A stretch of 37,312 nucleotides of DNA from Gemmatimonadota bacterium (GTDB lineage: Bacteria; Gemmatimonadota; Gemmatimonadetes; Longimicrobiales; Gaopeijiaceae): assembly GCA_027623325.1 (NCBI GenBank), contig JAQBXY010000031.1:1-37312 (forward strand), read 5' to 3'. Below the pieces are notes generated by a model. That model saw nothing but the letters and a program-made list of their open reading frames with translations, was not told where the DNA came from and searched no databases. Below are positions 26,530-35,246 of the stretch, one piece after another (the first letter of the stretch is position 1; every line of letters starts with the position of its first letter). Both the position numbers and the translations under genes were made by a program.

Positions 26530-28046
26530 GAAACCGCGGCCCCGATCGCGTCCAGGAACGCAGGGCCGTAGCGCTCGAGCTTGGCTGGGCCCACCCCGGG
26601 CACGGCTAGAAGTTGACCGGAACTCTCCGGCTTTCGCGCAGCCATCTCTCTGAGAACCTTGTCGCTGAAGACGATGTACGCCGGAACACCCTGCTGGTCT
26701 GCAAGCTGCTTTCGTAGCACCCGCAGCCTACCGAACAACTCCTCCTCCGCAGGATCTCCGGAACCAGACGTCGGAGTGGCGCGTGCCGCGTGCCGGACCG
26801 GCGTACTATCCTGGTCCATCAGCGCCGCCGTCGCATCGGCGACACTCTCCCCCAAACAGACGTCGCACGAGTGAGTGCACGGCCCCATCTCTTCATCGAA
26901 GTAGCGCAACACGGCCTGGTGTCTGCACCGGCCCGAGTCGAGCGCACGAAAGAGGTCGACGGTGCCTTGGCGCTTCCGGTGCCAGAGATCGGGGTCGTCG
27001 ATCCCGTCCAGAAAACGCTCGTGCTGTTTCACGTCGGCCCAGGAATAGAAGACGACACAATCGCTGTCGAGCCCGTCTCGGCCGGCCCGGCCCATTTCCT
27101 GATACCACGACTCGATGTCCTTCGGCATGTCGCGGTGGATGACGAAACGCACATTCGACTTGTCGATGCCCATTCCGAACGCGACCGTCGCGACGATCAC
27201 GTCGATGTCGTCCTTCTGGAAAGCCTCCTGATTCTTGCTTCGCTCGTCGTCGTGAAGCCCGGCATGATAGGGCAACGCGTTGACGCCGTTCGCTCGGAGG
27301 AAGTCGGTGGTCTGTTCGACGCCGCGTCGACTGAGGCAGTAGACGATTCCGCTGTCGCCCCTGCGTTTCCGCACGAGCGCCAAGATCTCCTTTCGGGTAT
27401 TCCCGCTGCCCTTCTTCCTGCACCCCACCTTGAGATTCGCCCTGAAGAACGAGCCCTTGAATCCCGCGGGCTTGGTCATGCCGAGCTGCTTGATGATGTC
27501 GCGCGCGACCTCACGGGTCGCCGTCGCGGTCAACGCCAGGACCGGTACTCCTAGACTCTCGCGAAGGCTCCGCAGCCGCCGATACGAGGGCCGAAAGTCA
27601 TGACCCCACTGGCTGATACAGTGCGCTTCGTCTACGACCATCAGTGAGATCGGACACGTCGTCACGAATTCCCGGAGCCTCCCGTCCATGGCCTCCGGCG
27701 CCAGATACACGAGTTCGTACTCCCCCCGCTGCAAACGCTCCAGCCGCTCCAGTCGCTCCGGATAGTCGAGCGTGGAGTTGATCGCAGTCGCCCGGAAGCC
27801 GAGGGAGGTCAGTGCGTCGACCTGGTCTTTCATGAGACTGATCAACGGGGAGATCACCAGTACCGTGCCGTCCACCATACGGGCCGGTAGCTGGTAGGTG
27901 AGGCTCTTCCCCGCGCCGGTCGGCATGACCGCGATGCAATCTCGCTTCTCGAGCACCGCGTCGATGACTTCGCGTTGGCCGGGCCGGAAGTCGTCGAAGC
28001 CGAACACTTCCGAAAGCACGGTGCGCGGGTCTTGCGTCGAGGGCAC
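26526..28046 (-). CDS. RecQ-family ATP-dependent DNA helicase
   Basis: A 3'-5' DNA helicase of 506 residues, somewhat shorter than E. coli RecQ (about 609). It has the motif Q region ([10 protein letters not shown]), Walker A MPTGAGKS (about 41-48), DEAH in [22 protein letters not shown], and motif [12 protein letters not shown]. Next come the four zinc-binding Cys residues (C-R-H-Q ... [10 protein letters not shown]) and a C-terminal HRDC domain (about 436-506; [18 protein letters not shown]). The winged-helix (RQC) part between zinc and HRDC is very short, which accounts for the reduced length. The start is GTG at 28046, one base after the CPXCG gene stop. The end is convergent with the heme lipoprotein gene, sharing the palindrome CCTAGG. 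Confidence 0.93.
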   Translation of the reverse strand: MPSTQDPRTVLSEVFGFDDFRPGQREVIDAVLEKRDCIAVMPTGAGKSLTYQLPARMVDGTVLVISPLISLMKDQVDALTSLGFRATAINSTLDYPERLERLERLQRGEYELVYLAPEAMDGRLREFVTTCPISLMVVDEAHCISQWGHDFRPSYRRLRSLRESLGVPVLALTATATREVARDIIKQLGMTKPAGFKGSFFRANLKVGCRKKGSGNTRKEILALVRKRRGDSGIVYCLSRRGVEQTTDFLRANGVNALPYHAGLHDDERSKNQEAFQKDDIDVIVATVAFGMGIDKSNVRFVIHRDMPKDIESWYQEMGRAGRDGLDSDCVVFYSWADVKQHERFLDGIDDPDLWHRKRQGTVDLFRALDSGRCRHQAVLRYFDEEMGPCTHSCDVCLGESVADATAALMDQDSTPVRHAARATPTSGSGDPAEEELFGRLRVLRKQLADQQGVPAYIVFSDKVLREMAARKPESSGQLLAVPGVGPAKLERYGPAFLDAIGAAVS

Positions 28047-28047
28047 C

Positions 28048-28299
28048 CTACTCGTCGTCCAACGTCGTCGCGGAGACCGTGGGGTGCCCGTCCGAATCGA
28101 AGGTCAGGCGGACCGCCCATGGCTGACAACAGACCGTACAGTCCTCGACGTAGTCCTGCACCGCACCTCCGCCGTGGTCGACGAGCATCTCCACGCCCTC
28201 ACCGCAGTAGGGGCAGAAGACCAACACATCTTCCGTCAGCTCGGCGACGTCGTCGTCGTCGTCTGTGTCCCAGGAAACGGTCGCGTCCGAATCAATCAT
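28048..28299 (-). CDS. CPXCG-motif cysteine-rich small protein
   Basis: An 83-residue protein with the zinc-ribbon-like pair CPYCG (about 29-33) and DCTVCCQP (about 53-60), an acidic N-terminus and no signal peptide. It matches the small CPXCG family of unknown function found in many proteobacteria and others. The gene ends one base before the GTG of the RecQ-type helicase, so the two are probably co-transcribed and coupled. No strong ribosome binding site is visible before the ATG. Confidence 0.9.
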   Translation of the reverse strand: MIDSDATVSWDTDDDDDVAELTEDVLVFCPYCGEGVEMLVDHGGGAVQDYVEDCTVCCQPWAVRLTFDSDGHPTVSATTLDDE

Positions 28300-28348
28300 G
28301 ACACCACAGTCGGAGAGGACCCGCGCCCAATCAATGTCTGGATGCGCC

Positions 28349-29347
28349 TCACCCCAAGGTGGCGACCATGACCGCCTTGATCGTGTGAAGCCGGTTTTCC
28401 GCTTGAGGCCAGACCACGGAGTTCTTGGACTCGAACACCTCCTCCGTCACCTCCAGGCCGTCGAGACCGAACTTCTGGTAGATCTCCTCGCCGACCTTGG
28501 TGTCCCGGTTGTGGAAGGCGGGCAGACAGTGCATGAACTTGGCGTCAGGATTTCCGGTCGCTTCCATGACTTCCGCATTGACCTGGTAGGGGCTCAACAG
28601 CGCGATACGCTCGGCCCACACCGACTCGGGCTCGCCCATGGACACCCACACATCCGTGTGCACGAAGTCGGCACCCTCGACCCCTTCCTCGACTCGATCC
28701 GTCAGGTGCACCTTCCCGCCCGTCTCCGCGGCCAGCGCGCGACAACGCGCGACCAAAGCAGGGTTCGGCCACAGCTCCTTCGGCGCGACGATGCGGAAGT
28801 CCATACCGTACAGGGCGCCGCCCACCATGAGCGAATTGCCCATGTTGAAACGAGCGTCGCCCAGGTAACAGAACGACGTCTCGCCCAGGGGTCGGTCGCT
28901 CTGCTCACGCATCGTCAGGACGTCCGCGAGAATCTGCGTCGGATGGAAGTCGTCGGTGAGCCCGTTCCAAACCGGCACGCCGGAGTACTTCGCCAGCTCC
29001 TCGACCGTCTCCTGGGCGTAGCCGCGGTACTCGATTCCGTCGAACATCGAGCCCAGCACACGCGCTGTATCCTTCATGGTCTCTTTCTGCCCGATCTGCG
29101 TCCCCGTCGGGCCCAAGTAGACGGCGTGCGCGCCCTGGTCCAGCGCACCGACCTCGAACGCGCACCGTGTGCGTGTCGAGCCCTTCTCGAAGATGAGCGC
29201 GAGATTCTTGCCCACTAGCCGGCGCACTTCCTTGCCCGCGCGTTTCTCCTCTTTGAGCTGCGCCGAGAGGTCGATGAGGTAGTGCGCTTCAGCCGGCGTG
29301 AAGTCGAGGAGCTTCAAGAAGCTCCTGCCCTGGAGATCAACACTCAT
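28349..29347 (-). CDS. argF: Ornithine carbamoyltransferase
   Basis: Makes citrulline from ornithine and carbamoyl phosphate in arginine synthesis. The 332 residues carry the carbamoyl-phosphate site STRTR (57-61) and HPTQ (135-138), the ornithine-site signature DVWVSMG (about 232-238) and HCLPAFHN (273-280). Other arginine genes are not adjacent, so anabolic versus catabolic use is not settled by context; with no arcA or arcC nearby, the anabolic role is more likely. The 167-nt gap upstream (29348-29514) contains no other gene and should hold the promoter, but I cannot mark one with confidence. Confidence 0.96.
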   Translation of the reverse strand: MSVDLQGRSFLKLLDFTPAEAHYLIDLSAQLKEEKRAGKEVRRLVGKNLALIFEKGSTRTRCAFEVGALDQGAHAVYLGPTGTQIGQKETMKDTARVLGSMFDGIEYRGYAQETVEELAKYSGVPVWNGLTDDFHPTQILADVLTMREQSDRPLGETSFCYLGDARFNMGNSLMVGGALYGMDFRIVAPKELWPNPALVARCRALAAETGGKVHLTDRVEEGVEGADFVHTDVWVSMGEPESVWAERIALLSPYQVNAEVMEATGNPDAKFMHCLPAFHNRDTKVGEEIYQKFGLDGLEVTEEVFESKNSVVWPQAENRLHTIKAVMVATLG

Positions 29348-29514
29348 GAGCCGTGTGTCCCTGAACCCTTGTTACGGTGCGGTGGAACCGAGAATGAGGT
29401 GTGTGCACGGTCCGGGCGGGCGACACGGAACCACGGGCACCCAATACAATGTCGACCTCAGCGCCTCGAGCCAAGCTCTAGCGCGAAGCAGGCGCCGACC
29501 GCGGGTGACCGCAC

Positions 29515-32157
29515 TCACTCCGACCGCATGGCCACCACCGGATCGACTCGCGTAGCGCGCCGTGCCGGAAGCCACGAAGCGGCGAGCACCGCCACCACGA
29601 GGAGAGCCACCACGCCCACGAACGTCGAGGGTTCGAGCACGGCGATTCCGTCCATCGCCGCCGCGAGCACTCGAGCACCGGCGTAGGCAAATACCAGCCC
29701 GAGCGCGACTCCGAGCCCCGCCAGTGTCGCGCTCTCGCGTAGGACCTCCCCACGGACCGTTCCGGTCGTGGCCCCTATCGCGATCCGCACGCCGAACTCG
29801 CGTGTCCTCTGAGACACGGAGTACGACACCAGGCCGTACACGCCGCTCACGGAAAGTACGAGCGCGAGTGTGCCGAACGCCGCAAAGAGCGTGGTCAGAA
29901 AGCGGAGCCCCGCGAGGTCGGCAGCGTGGGCATCCCGCAAGGTCTGCAGCCCATCGATGGCGACGTCGGAGTCGATTTCTCCGAGCACCTCACGGACCTG
30001 GGGAACGGCCTCGGCTACGCTGCTCCCGGTCCGGACCAGAAACGCCATCTCGCTTCGAGGGGATTGGGTACGGGGCACCAGGACGACGGGCTGACTCAGC
30101 GCACGGGACACGCCGTTGAACTGTATGTCGGGAAGAATTCCCACGACCGTGCGTGCCAGATCTTCGTCGAAGATCGAGCGGATCGCCGTCCCGACGAGTC
30201 CATCGTCCGGGGCCATACGTCCGGCGAAGCGTTCGTTCACGATCGCGACCGGGGGCGCATCAGCACCGTCGGATTCGGTGAAGGCCCGGCCCCGTAGCGG
30301 TTGCACTCCCAGCGTCTCGAAGAACTCCGGGTCGACCTCGATCCAAAGAGCCCCGACCTCGGCGCCCTCGGTGTCGATCCCGCCGTCGCGCACGAAGCTC
30401 CTGAAGAGCGAGGTACCCCCGCCACCGAGAGGAAGCCACGACGTGGCCGACGCCGCGCGAATACCCGGTCGCGCTTCGAGTCGAGACACCGCGTCGGTGA
30501 AGAAGGCGTTCACGAGAGCGTCCTCTGCATAGCGAGCCGCCGGTAGCCTCACGGTGAACGACAGTAGATTCGAGGCCTCGAAGCCTGGGTCGGCCGACAT
30601 CTGACGCTCGAAGCCCCGAAGGACCAGCCCCGCGCACGTCAGCAACGCCAAAGAGACGGCGAGTTCGGTGACGATCAACGTCTGCCGGAGCCGAGTGCGC
30701 TCCCGTCCCTGACCCGATTGGCTGCTCCCCTCCTTGAACGAGTGTGAGACGGAGGCGCGAGTGGCGCGGATGGCGGGAAGGAGGCCCGTCAGGACCGCCG
30801 CGAGGATGCTCACGGCAAGCGCCGCGCCAAGGACGGTCGCGTTGAGCCGTACCTCGCTCAATCCGCTCAACGTGGGCGCCGCCATCGCCAGCGCCTTCTG
30901 AAGAGCCACGTGCGCCAGGCCCACACCGAGCGCACCCCCCAACAGCGCGAGGATCAGGCTTTCCGACAGGAGAGCGACGATCAAGCGCCCTCGGCTCGCT
31001 CCCAGAGCGGCCCGCAGAGATAGCTCTCGAGCGCGGGACCAGGAGCGAGCGAGAATGAGGCCCGAGGCGTTCAGGCACGCGATCAGGAGAACGAGCGCCA
31101 CCGCCGTCCCGAGCGTCGCAAAGACCAAGCCGCCGTCCTCCCCCATGTCCGAGGAGTGGAGAGGGACAACGAGAGCCTCCGTACCCTCGTCGCGAGTGTC
31201 GATGCCTGATCCGGAATAAATCGCCTGCGACATCGCCCTGACCTGGGCCGTCGCACTCGCAACGTCGATGTCCGGGAGCAGCCGCGCGATGACCTGCAGG
31301 GAGTGGTTCGAGCGAGCGGCCACCCACGCCGGCGGGGCACCTGCCCACTGGAGCGGCGTCCAAAGATCGGCGGTCGCGGGCCAGGCGCTCGGGGCAGGAA
31401 CGACGCCGATGGCCGTGTACGGGACACCGTCGAGTCGGATGGTTCGTCCGAGGATCGTCGAGTCCGCTCCGAAGTGAAGGGCCCAGAACCGCTGGGAGAG
31501 AACGACCGTCGCGTCCGACGCAGGGTCGTGATCGCTCGCGGAAAAGAGTCGACCCACGTGAGCCTGGGTGCCCAACGTCTGAAAGAACTCACCGCCGACT
31601 TCGATCGCACGGACACGTTCGGGCTCACGCCCTCCCGAAACGTCCCTATCCACCGGGCGGTAGTAAGACGCCCCCTGGAAGAGCCCCGGGCGCGTGGCGA
31701 GATCGACGTAGTCGGGATAGGAGACACTGGACCAACCGGGCCCCCGCGTAGGATTCGTGCTGAACAGGCGGACCAGGCGGTCACTCTCGGGGAGCGGAAG
31801 TGGTCTCAGGAGCATCGCCTCCGCCAGGCTGAAGATGCCCGTCGCCGCGCCGATGCCCATCGCCATGGTCACGACCGCCAAAGCCGTGAATCCAGGACGT
31901 CGGAGGAGCGCCCGACCCGCGTGCCTCATGTCGGCCAGGTATCCCATCCCTCTCATCTCCTCTCGTCTGAGATACACTGCGTGCGTCAACGCGCCAAGCG
32001 CGAAGCGGGTCAGGCCCGTGCGAGCGGCGGGTACCCCGCATCGGTGATGCACCTCCGCGACCCACTGTCGCGTCCACAACGGCCGGCGAACGCTCGGAAC
32101 CAGTCGAGCGGCCACGACGAGAATCCAGCGAACCGTGAGCGGGATATCGGACCTCAT
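29515..32157 (-). CDS. Duplicated orphan permease of the FtsX/MacB type (ADOP)
   Basis: An 880-residue inner-membrane protein. The order is a short cytoplasmic N-terminal region (about 1-85, with WTRQWVAEVHHR and the run-in MRHAGRALLRRPGF), helix 1, a MacB-type periplasmic domain (about 115-320), and an FtsX segment (ARELSLRAALGASRGRLI). A second helix plus periplasmic domain (about 490-710) and a second FtsX segment (TREFGVRIAIGATTGTVRGEV) follow, ending in RRATRVDPVVAMRSE. This duplicated plan without an ATPase gene is typical of Acidobacteria and Gemmatimonadota, where such genes often follow a padR gene, as here. The ATG at 32157 overlaps the padR stop as ATGA, which fixes the start; the open frame upstream is padR in another frame. 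Substrate unknown. Confidence 0.92.
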   Translation of the reverse strand: MRSDIPLTVRWILVVAARLVPSVRRPLWTRQWVAEVHHRCGVPAARTGLTRFALGALTHAVYLRREEMRGMGYLADMRHAGRALLRRPGFTALAVVTMAMGIGAATGIFSLAEAMLLRPLPLPESDRLVRLFSTNPTRGPGWSSVSYPDYVDLATRPGLFQGASYYRPVDRDVSGGREPERVRAIEVGGEFFQTLGTQAHVGRLFSASDHDPASDATVVLSQRFWALHFGADSTILGRTIRLDGVPYTAIGVVPAPSAWPATADLWTPLQWAGAPPAWVAARSNHSLQVIARLLPDIDVASATAQVRAMSQAIYSGSGIDTRDEGTEALVVPLHSSDMGEDGGLVFATLGTAVALVLLIACLNASGLILARSWSRARELSLRAALGASRGRLIVALLSESLILALLGGALGVGLAHVALQKALAMAAPTLSGLSEVRLNATVLGAALAVSILAAVLTGLLPAIRATRASVSHSFKEGSSQSGQGRERTRLRQTLIVTELAVSLALLTCAGLVLRGFERQMSADPGFEASNLLSFTVRLPAARYAEDALVNAFFTDAVSRLEARPGIRAASATSWLPLGGGGTSLFRSFVRDGGIDTEGAEVGALWIEVDPEFFETLGVQPLRGRAFTESDGADAPPVAIVNERFAGRMAPDDGLVGTAIRSIFDEDLARTVVGILPDIQFNGVSRALSQPVVLVPRTQSPRSEMAFLVRTGSSVAEAVPQVREVLGEIDSDVAIDGLQTLRDAHAADLAGLRFLTTLFAAFGTLALVLSVSGVYGLVSYSVSQRTREFGVRIAIGATTGTVRGEVLRESATLAGLGVALGLVFAYAGARVLAAAMDGIAVLEPSTFVGVVALLVVAVLAASWLPARRATRVDPVVAMRSE

Positions 32158-32480
32158 GCGGGGCGGGCTTCGAGGGGGTGTCGAACACCGTCGATGTCGA
32201 GCGGGGCCAGCGCCCTGTACTTCTCGAGGGCGGCAATCAAGACGGTTTTGCCCTCTGGAGTGATCTCGAAATACCGACGCGGAGGCCGCTTCTCCGCGTA
32301 CGCTACTCCGGCGTCCTCCCAGTGCGAGCGCGCGTGCCCCAGCTGTTCTAACCGCTCGAGCGCCGGGTAGACGGTGCCCGACGTGAATCCGGTCTGCTCC
32401 ATCAGGTCGAAGCCGTACCGGTGGCCCCGCGCGAGCGCGTGCAGCACCATGACGGTCCCAACGGGAAGTCCCTTGGCCAT
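32154..32480 (-). CDS. PadR family transcriptional regulator
   Basis: A 108-residue winged-helix repressor. It begins GLPVGTVMVLHALARGHRYG and contains the hallmark helix TGFTSGTVYPALERLEQLGH, then the wing PPRRYFEITPEGKTVL; the short C-terminal helix mediates dimerisation in this family. The ATG at 32480 has GAGGT 7 nt upstream. A second in-frame ATG at 32516 lies in the likely operator and is less probable. Its stop overlaps the permease start (ATGA), so it most likely controls the permease and itself. Confidence 0.92.
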   Translation of the reverse strand: MAKGLPVGTVMVLHALARGHRYGFDLMEQTGFTSGTVYPALERLEQLGHARSHWEDAGVAYAEKRPPRRYFEITPEGKTVLIAALEKYRALAPLDIDGVRHPLEARPA

Positions 32481-32498
32481 ATCTCCCACCTCGGTTGC

Positions 32499-32517
32499 TA
32501 TGTCGGTTTTCAACATA
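32499..32517. promoter_or_regulatory. Possible PadR operator
   Basis: TATGT and ACATA are separated by 9 bases (32504-32512). PadR-family operators are commonly of the form ATGT-N8-ACAT, so this differs by one spacer base. It lies 19 bases upstream of the padR start and overlaps an AT-rich TATATG that could be a -10 element on the minus strand. Autoregulation is inferred from this position. Confidence 0.45.
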
Positions 32518-32621
32518 TAGAGACGTCGTGAGCCTGTGATATGTTTCAAACCACGGGAACCCAGGGGCCACACCAGGAATTGTCCCGGGATACCCCATCG
32601 CCCTTCTCCGTGACGGATGTG

Positions 32622-33863
32622 ATGACCCCCAGCCCGGCCCTCGTCGATCGATTTCGAGAGACGCGCGCGCGCACCGAGGCACTGTGTGCGCCTCTTGAGA
32701 CGGAGGACTTCGTCGTGAGCAGTATGCCCGATGTGAGTCCAACGAAGTGGCATCTGGCGCACACGAGCTGGTTCTTCGAGACGTTCTTGCTCGGGCCCCA
32801 CGGCGATCGATACGAGAGCCTCGATCCTCGATACGCGTTTCTGTTCAACTCGTATTACGTACAAGCTGGGGAGCGGCACTGCCGAGCGCAGCGCGGGCTC
32901 GTGACACGCCCGACGGTGGCCGAGGTGTTCTCCTATCGAGCCCACGTCGATGAACACGTCCTGCGGCTGTGCGACGCCCTCGCCGGAGACGCCGATCACC
33001 CCGCGTGGCCCATCGTCGAGCTCGGGATCCATCATGAGCAGCAGCATCAGGAACTGCTCCTCACGGACATCAAGCACGTTTTGTGGACCAACCCATTGCG
33101 GCCTTCCTACGAACCGAGCCCACGCACTCCCGTCGAGTCTGTCCCGCAGGGTTGGCATACGGTGGACGAGGGTGTCTATCGAGTCGGCCACTCCGACGAG
33201 GGCTTCTCGTTCGACAACGAGGGCCCGGAGCATCGAGTGTTCGCGGATGGCTTCCGCCTGGCGACCCGCCTGGTGACGAACGCCGAGTATCTCGACTTCA
33301 TCGAAGACGGAGGCTATCAGAGGGCTCCGCTCTGGCTGTCGCCGGGATGGGCTGCGGTTCAGGAACATGCCCTGGGCTCGCCCCTGTATTGGGAGGCGAC
33401 GACCGACGGCTGGACGGAGTTCACCCTCGCGGGGCCCGAGCCGCTCGAGTTGGACGCCCCAGTGTGTCATGTGAGCTACTACGAGGCCGACGCGTTCGCG
33501 CGCTGGGCCGGACACGCGCTCCCGACGGAGCACCAGTGGGAGATCGCGGCGCGCGACTTCCCCGTGTGCGGCCACTTCGCTGAGAGCGGACGGCATCACC
33601 CCTCACCTGCCGCGGGCGGGATGGCACAGCTGTATGGGGACGTGTGGCAGTGGACCCGCAGCGCCTACACCGCGTACCCGGGCTACGTACCAAGCCCAGG
33701 CGCCATCGGCGAATACAACGGCAAGTGGATGTCCGATCAGTGGGTCCTTCGCGGGGCGTCGTGCGCCACGGCGTCGTCGCACGCCCGGATCAGCTATCGA
33801 AACTTCTTCCCGAGTGACGCCCGCTGGCAGTTCACCGGAATCCGACTCGTGGAGGCACCGTAA
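32622..33863 (+). CDS. egtB: Ergothioneine biosynthesis sulfoxide synthase EgtB
   Basis: Non-heme iron enzyme that joins trimethylhistidine (hercynine) to a thiol donor and oxidises the product, the central step of ergothioneine synthesis. The 413 residues have an N-terminal DinB-like domain with the iron-binding His residues in WHLAHTSWFFE (His 47) and GIHHEQQHQELLLTDIKH (His 138 and 142), then a formylglycine-generating-enzyme-like C-terminal domain ending WQFTGIRLVEAP. The ATG at 32622 starts close to the first conserved residues; the open frame runs from 32541 but adds nothing conserved. Its stop overlaps the egtD start (TAATG). No egtA or egtC gene is adjacent, so cysteine rather than gamma-glutamylcysteine may be the donor; this is inference. 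Confidence 0.95.
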   Translation: MTPSPALVDRFRETRARTEALCAPLETEDFVVSSMPDVSPTKWHLAHTSWFFETFLLGPHGDRYESLDPRYAFLFNSYYVQAGERHCRAQRGLVTRPTVAEVFSYRAHVDEHVLRLCDALAGDADHPAWPIVELGIHHEQQHQELLLTDIKHVLWTNPLRPSYEPSPRTPVESVPQGWHTVDEGVYRVGHSDEGFSFDNEGPEHRVFADGFRLATRLVTNAEYLDFIEDGGYQRAPLWLSPGWAAVQEHALGSPLYWEATTDGWTEFTLAGPEPLELDAPVCHVSYYEADAFARWAGHALPTEHQWEIAARDFPVCGHFAESGRHHPSPAAGGMAQLYGDVWQWTRSAYTAYPGYVPSPGAIGEYNGKWMSDQWVLRGASCATASSHARISYRNFFPSDARWQFTGIRLVEAP

Positions 33864-34831
33864 TGGCCCCGCATACTCAGGCCCGGAGACAGGCGTGTCG
33901 CGATCTCGGGGAGGTCTCCATTCGCGCCGAGGTGCTTGCTGGTCTCTCGGCCACGCCACGGACCCTGCCCCCGAAGCTGTTCTATGACGAGCGGGGGGCG
34001 AGGCTCTTCGAGGCAATCTCCGATCTGCCGGAGTACTATCCGACCCGAACGGAGCTGAGCATCCTACGCGCACGAGCCGCTGATATCGCGCGCTTGTCCG
34101 GACCGCGAAGCGCGCTCGTGGAGTATGGTTCGGGTGCCGGTATCAAGGTGCGCCTCCTGCTCGATGCGCTCGAGGATCCCGTAGCCTACGTGCCCGTGGA
34201 CATCTCGAGGGAGCAGCTCGACTCCGTATCGAACCGCCTCGACGCGAGCTACCCCGGCCTCGAGGTGCTCCCGGTCCACGCCGACTACACGACGCGCTTC
34301 ACCCTCCCCCCGTTACCCGAGTCGGCGAAGCGAATCGCGTTCTTCCCGGGCTCGACCATTGGAAATTTCCATCCCGCCGAGGCCACCGCGTTCCTCCAAC
34401 GCATCCGCTCCGTCGTCGGTCCTGATGGCGCGCTCGTACTCGGTGTGGACCGAAAGAAGGACGCCCGGGTGCTCCACGACGCCTACAACGACGCGGAGGG
34501 GATCACCGCCGCGTTCAACTTGAACATGCTGACGCGTATCAATCGCGAGTTGGATGCGACGTTCGACGTGGACCGCTTCCGACATCACGCGTTCTTCAAC
34601 GAGACCGCCGGCCGCATCGAGATGCACCTGGAGTCTCTGGCGAACCAGACCGTCGAGGTGGCCGGCACGGTCATCGAATTCGAGGCCGGCGAGACGATCC
34701 TCACGGAGTGCTCGTACAAGTACGACCGCGACCGTCTCGAGGGGCTGGTCGAGGCCGCGGGCTTCCGGATCCGGGAGCTGTGGAGTGACTCGTGCGACTG
34801 GTTCTGGGTCGCGTTCTTGGAACCGGCCTGA
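33863..34831 (+). CDS. egtD: L-histidine N(alpha)-methyltransferase EgtD
   Basis: Uses three S-adenosylmethionine to convert histidine to hercynine, the first step of ergothioneine synthesis. The 322 residues show the family stretches LPPKLFYDERGARLFEAI, LPEYYPTRTELSIL, the SAM-binding EYGSGAGIKVRLLL, FFPGSTIGNFHP and LGVDRKKD. Length is normal. GGAGG lies 7 nt before the ATG, which shares one base with the egtB stop. Together they make a minimal two-gene operon; a C-S lyase (EgtE) needed for the final step is not here. A mobile-element junction begins about 20 nt downstream. Confidence 0.96.
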   Translation: MAPHTQARRQACRDLGEVSIRAEVLAGLSATPRTLPPKLFYDERGARLFEAISDLPEYYPTRTELSILRARAADIARLSGPRSALVEYGSGAGIKVRLLLDALEDPVAYVPVDISREQLDSVSNRLDASYPGLEVLPVHADYTTRFTLPPLPESAKRIAFFPGSTIGNFHPAEATAFLQRIRSVVGPDGALVLGVDRKKDARVLHDAYNDAEGITAAFNLNMLTRINRELDATFDVDRFRHHAFFNETAGRIEMHLESLANQTVEVAGTVIEFEAGETILTECSYKYDRDRLEGLVEAAGFRIRELWSDSCDWFWVAFLEPA

Positions 34832-34849
34832 AGGTCGAGACCGGAGGAG

Positions 34850-34899
34850 TGCCGGGGGCGGGACTTGAACCCGCAAAGGCCGAAGCCCGGGGGATTTTA
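34850..34899 (-). pseudogene. 3' half of tRNA-Leu(UAA), truncated at the anticodon
   Basis: On the minus strand the 50 bases begin TAAAATCCCCC, that is, anticodon UAA plus the 3' side of the anticodon stem. They continue with a long class II variable arm (stem around CTTCGG), a perfect T arm (GCGGG-TTCAAGT-CCCGC), and the 3' acceptor strand CCCCGGC with discriminator A. No CCA is encoded. It closely resembles E. coli tRNA-Leu(UAA) from position 34 on. The expected 5' half (acceptor GCCGGGG, then the D arm) is not found upstream; instead the sequence turns at once into a transposase-like frame. It cannot be a working tRNA. Such a fragment is what a mobile element using the tRNA as attachment site, or a rearrangement there, leaves behind. 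Confidence 0.78.
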
Positions 34900-34901
34900 C
34901 C

Positions 34902-34991
34902 CTCGGTCTGACGTACCGGTAGCTGGAAGACCGTGCGGATCGTCAGCGCTGCGTCGATTGCGATGTCTGCGTACCTGCGCTCACGGGCCAT
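34902..34991 (-). pseudogene. Transposase N-terminal remnant (IS5/IS4-like)
   Basis: The frame reads RRYADIAIDAALTIRTVFQL followed by PVRQTE. This closely resembles the N-terminal region of IS5-type DDE transposases, which read approximately RRYSDLAIETALTLRLVFHL then PLRQTEGF. After TEG the similarity stops exactly where the tRNA-Leu fragment begins. The frame stays open upstream to a GTG at 35111 (with LRRARAGTRLREGAWLEG), perhaps more of the same protein in poor condition. The catalytic domain is absent, so the remnant is inactive. The family is judged from memory of the motif alone. Confidence 0.55.
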
Positions 34992-35246
34992 CCCCTCCAG
35001 CCACGCACCCTCTCTCAGGCGCGTGCCCGCCCTCGCCCGCCGCAGCTCTCCGCCTTGCTCACCGCCACGTCCCTCCCTACCGTGCCTTCCGGCACCTATG
35101 CGCGGTTGCACTTCCTATCCGCGGCGAGGGCGTCGAGGGGGACGACACCGACCGTGTTTCCGATGCCCCGAGAAGAACGTATTCACGATCACGCTGAACG
35201 ACTGGCCGGGGCTGTAGCTCCACTCATCCTGGAACTGAGTACGACC

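Larger units (their letters stand above)
34832..35246. other. 415-base stretch without an intact gene: mobile-element junction
   Basis: Between egtD and the serine hydrolase gene no intact gene is seen. The left part holds the 3' half of a tRNA-Leu (34850-34899), joined without a gap to a transposase-like remnant (34902-34991 and perhaps to 35111). The rest (about 35112-35246) is GC-rich; open frames there on both strands resemble nothing I know, and it presumably includes the promoter of the serine hydrolase gene. Confidence 0.6.

Noticed and set aside
32541-32621. Longer EgtB N-terminus and longer PadR/ADOP frames across this region
   Set aside because: Extensions are unconserved and overlap the other strand's real genes; stop/start overlaps and ribosome binding sites support the shorter starts.
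35208-35220. GGGGCTGTAGCTC, identical to the 5' end of many tRNA-Ala genes
   Set aside because: The match stops after 13 bases; no D loop, anticodon arm or 3' acceptor follows. Treated as chance.
34850-35246. Intact tRNA-Leu(UAA) with a group I intron in the anticodon loop
   Set aside because: The 3' exon-like part starts near the usual intron site, but no matching 5' half, no P7-type GACTA/TAGTC pair and no terminal G at the junction were seen. Upstream sequence reads as a transposase-like frame instead.
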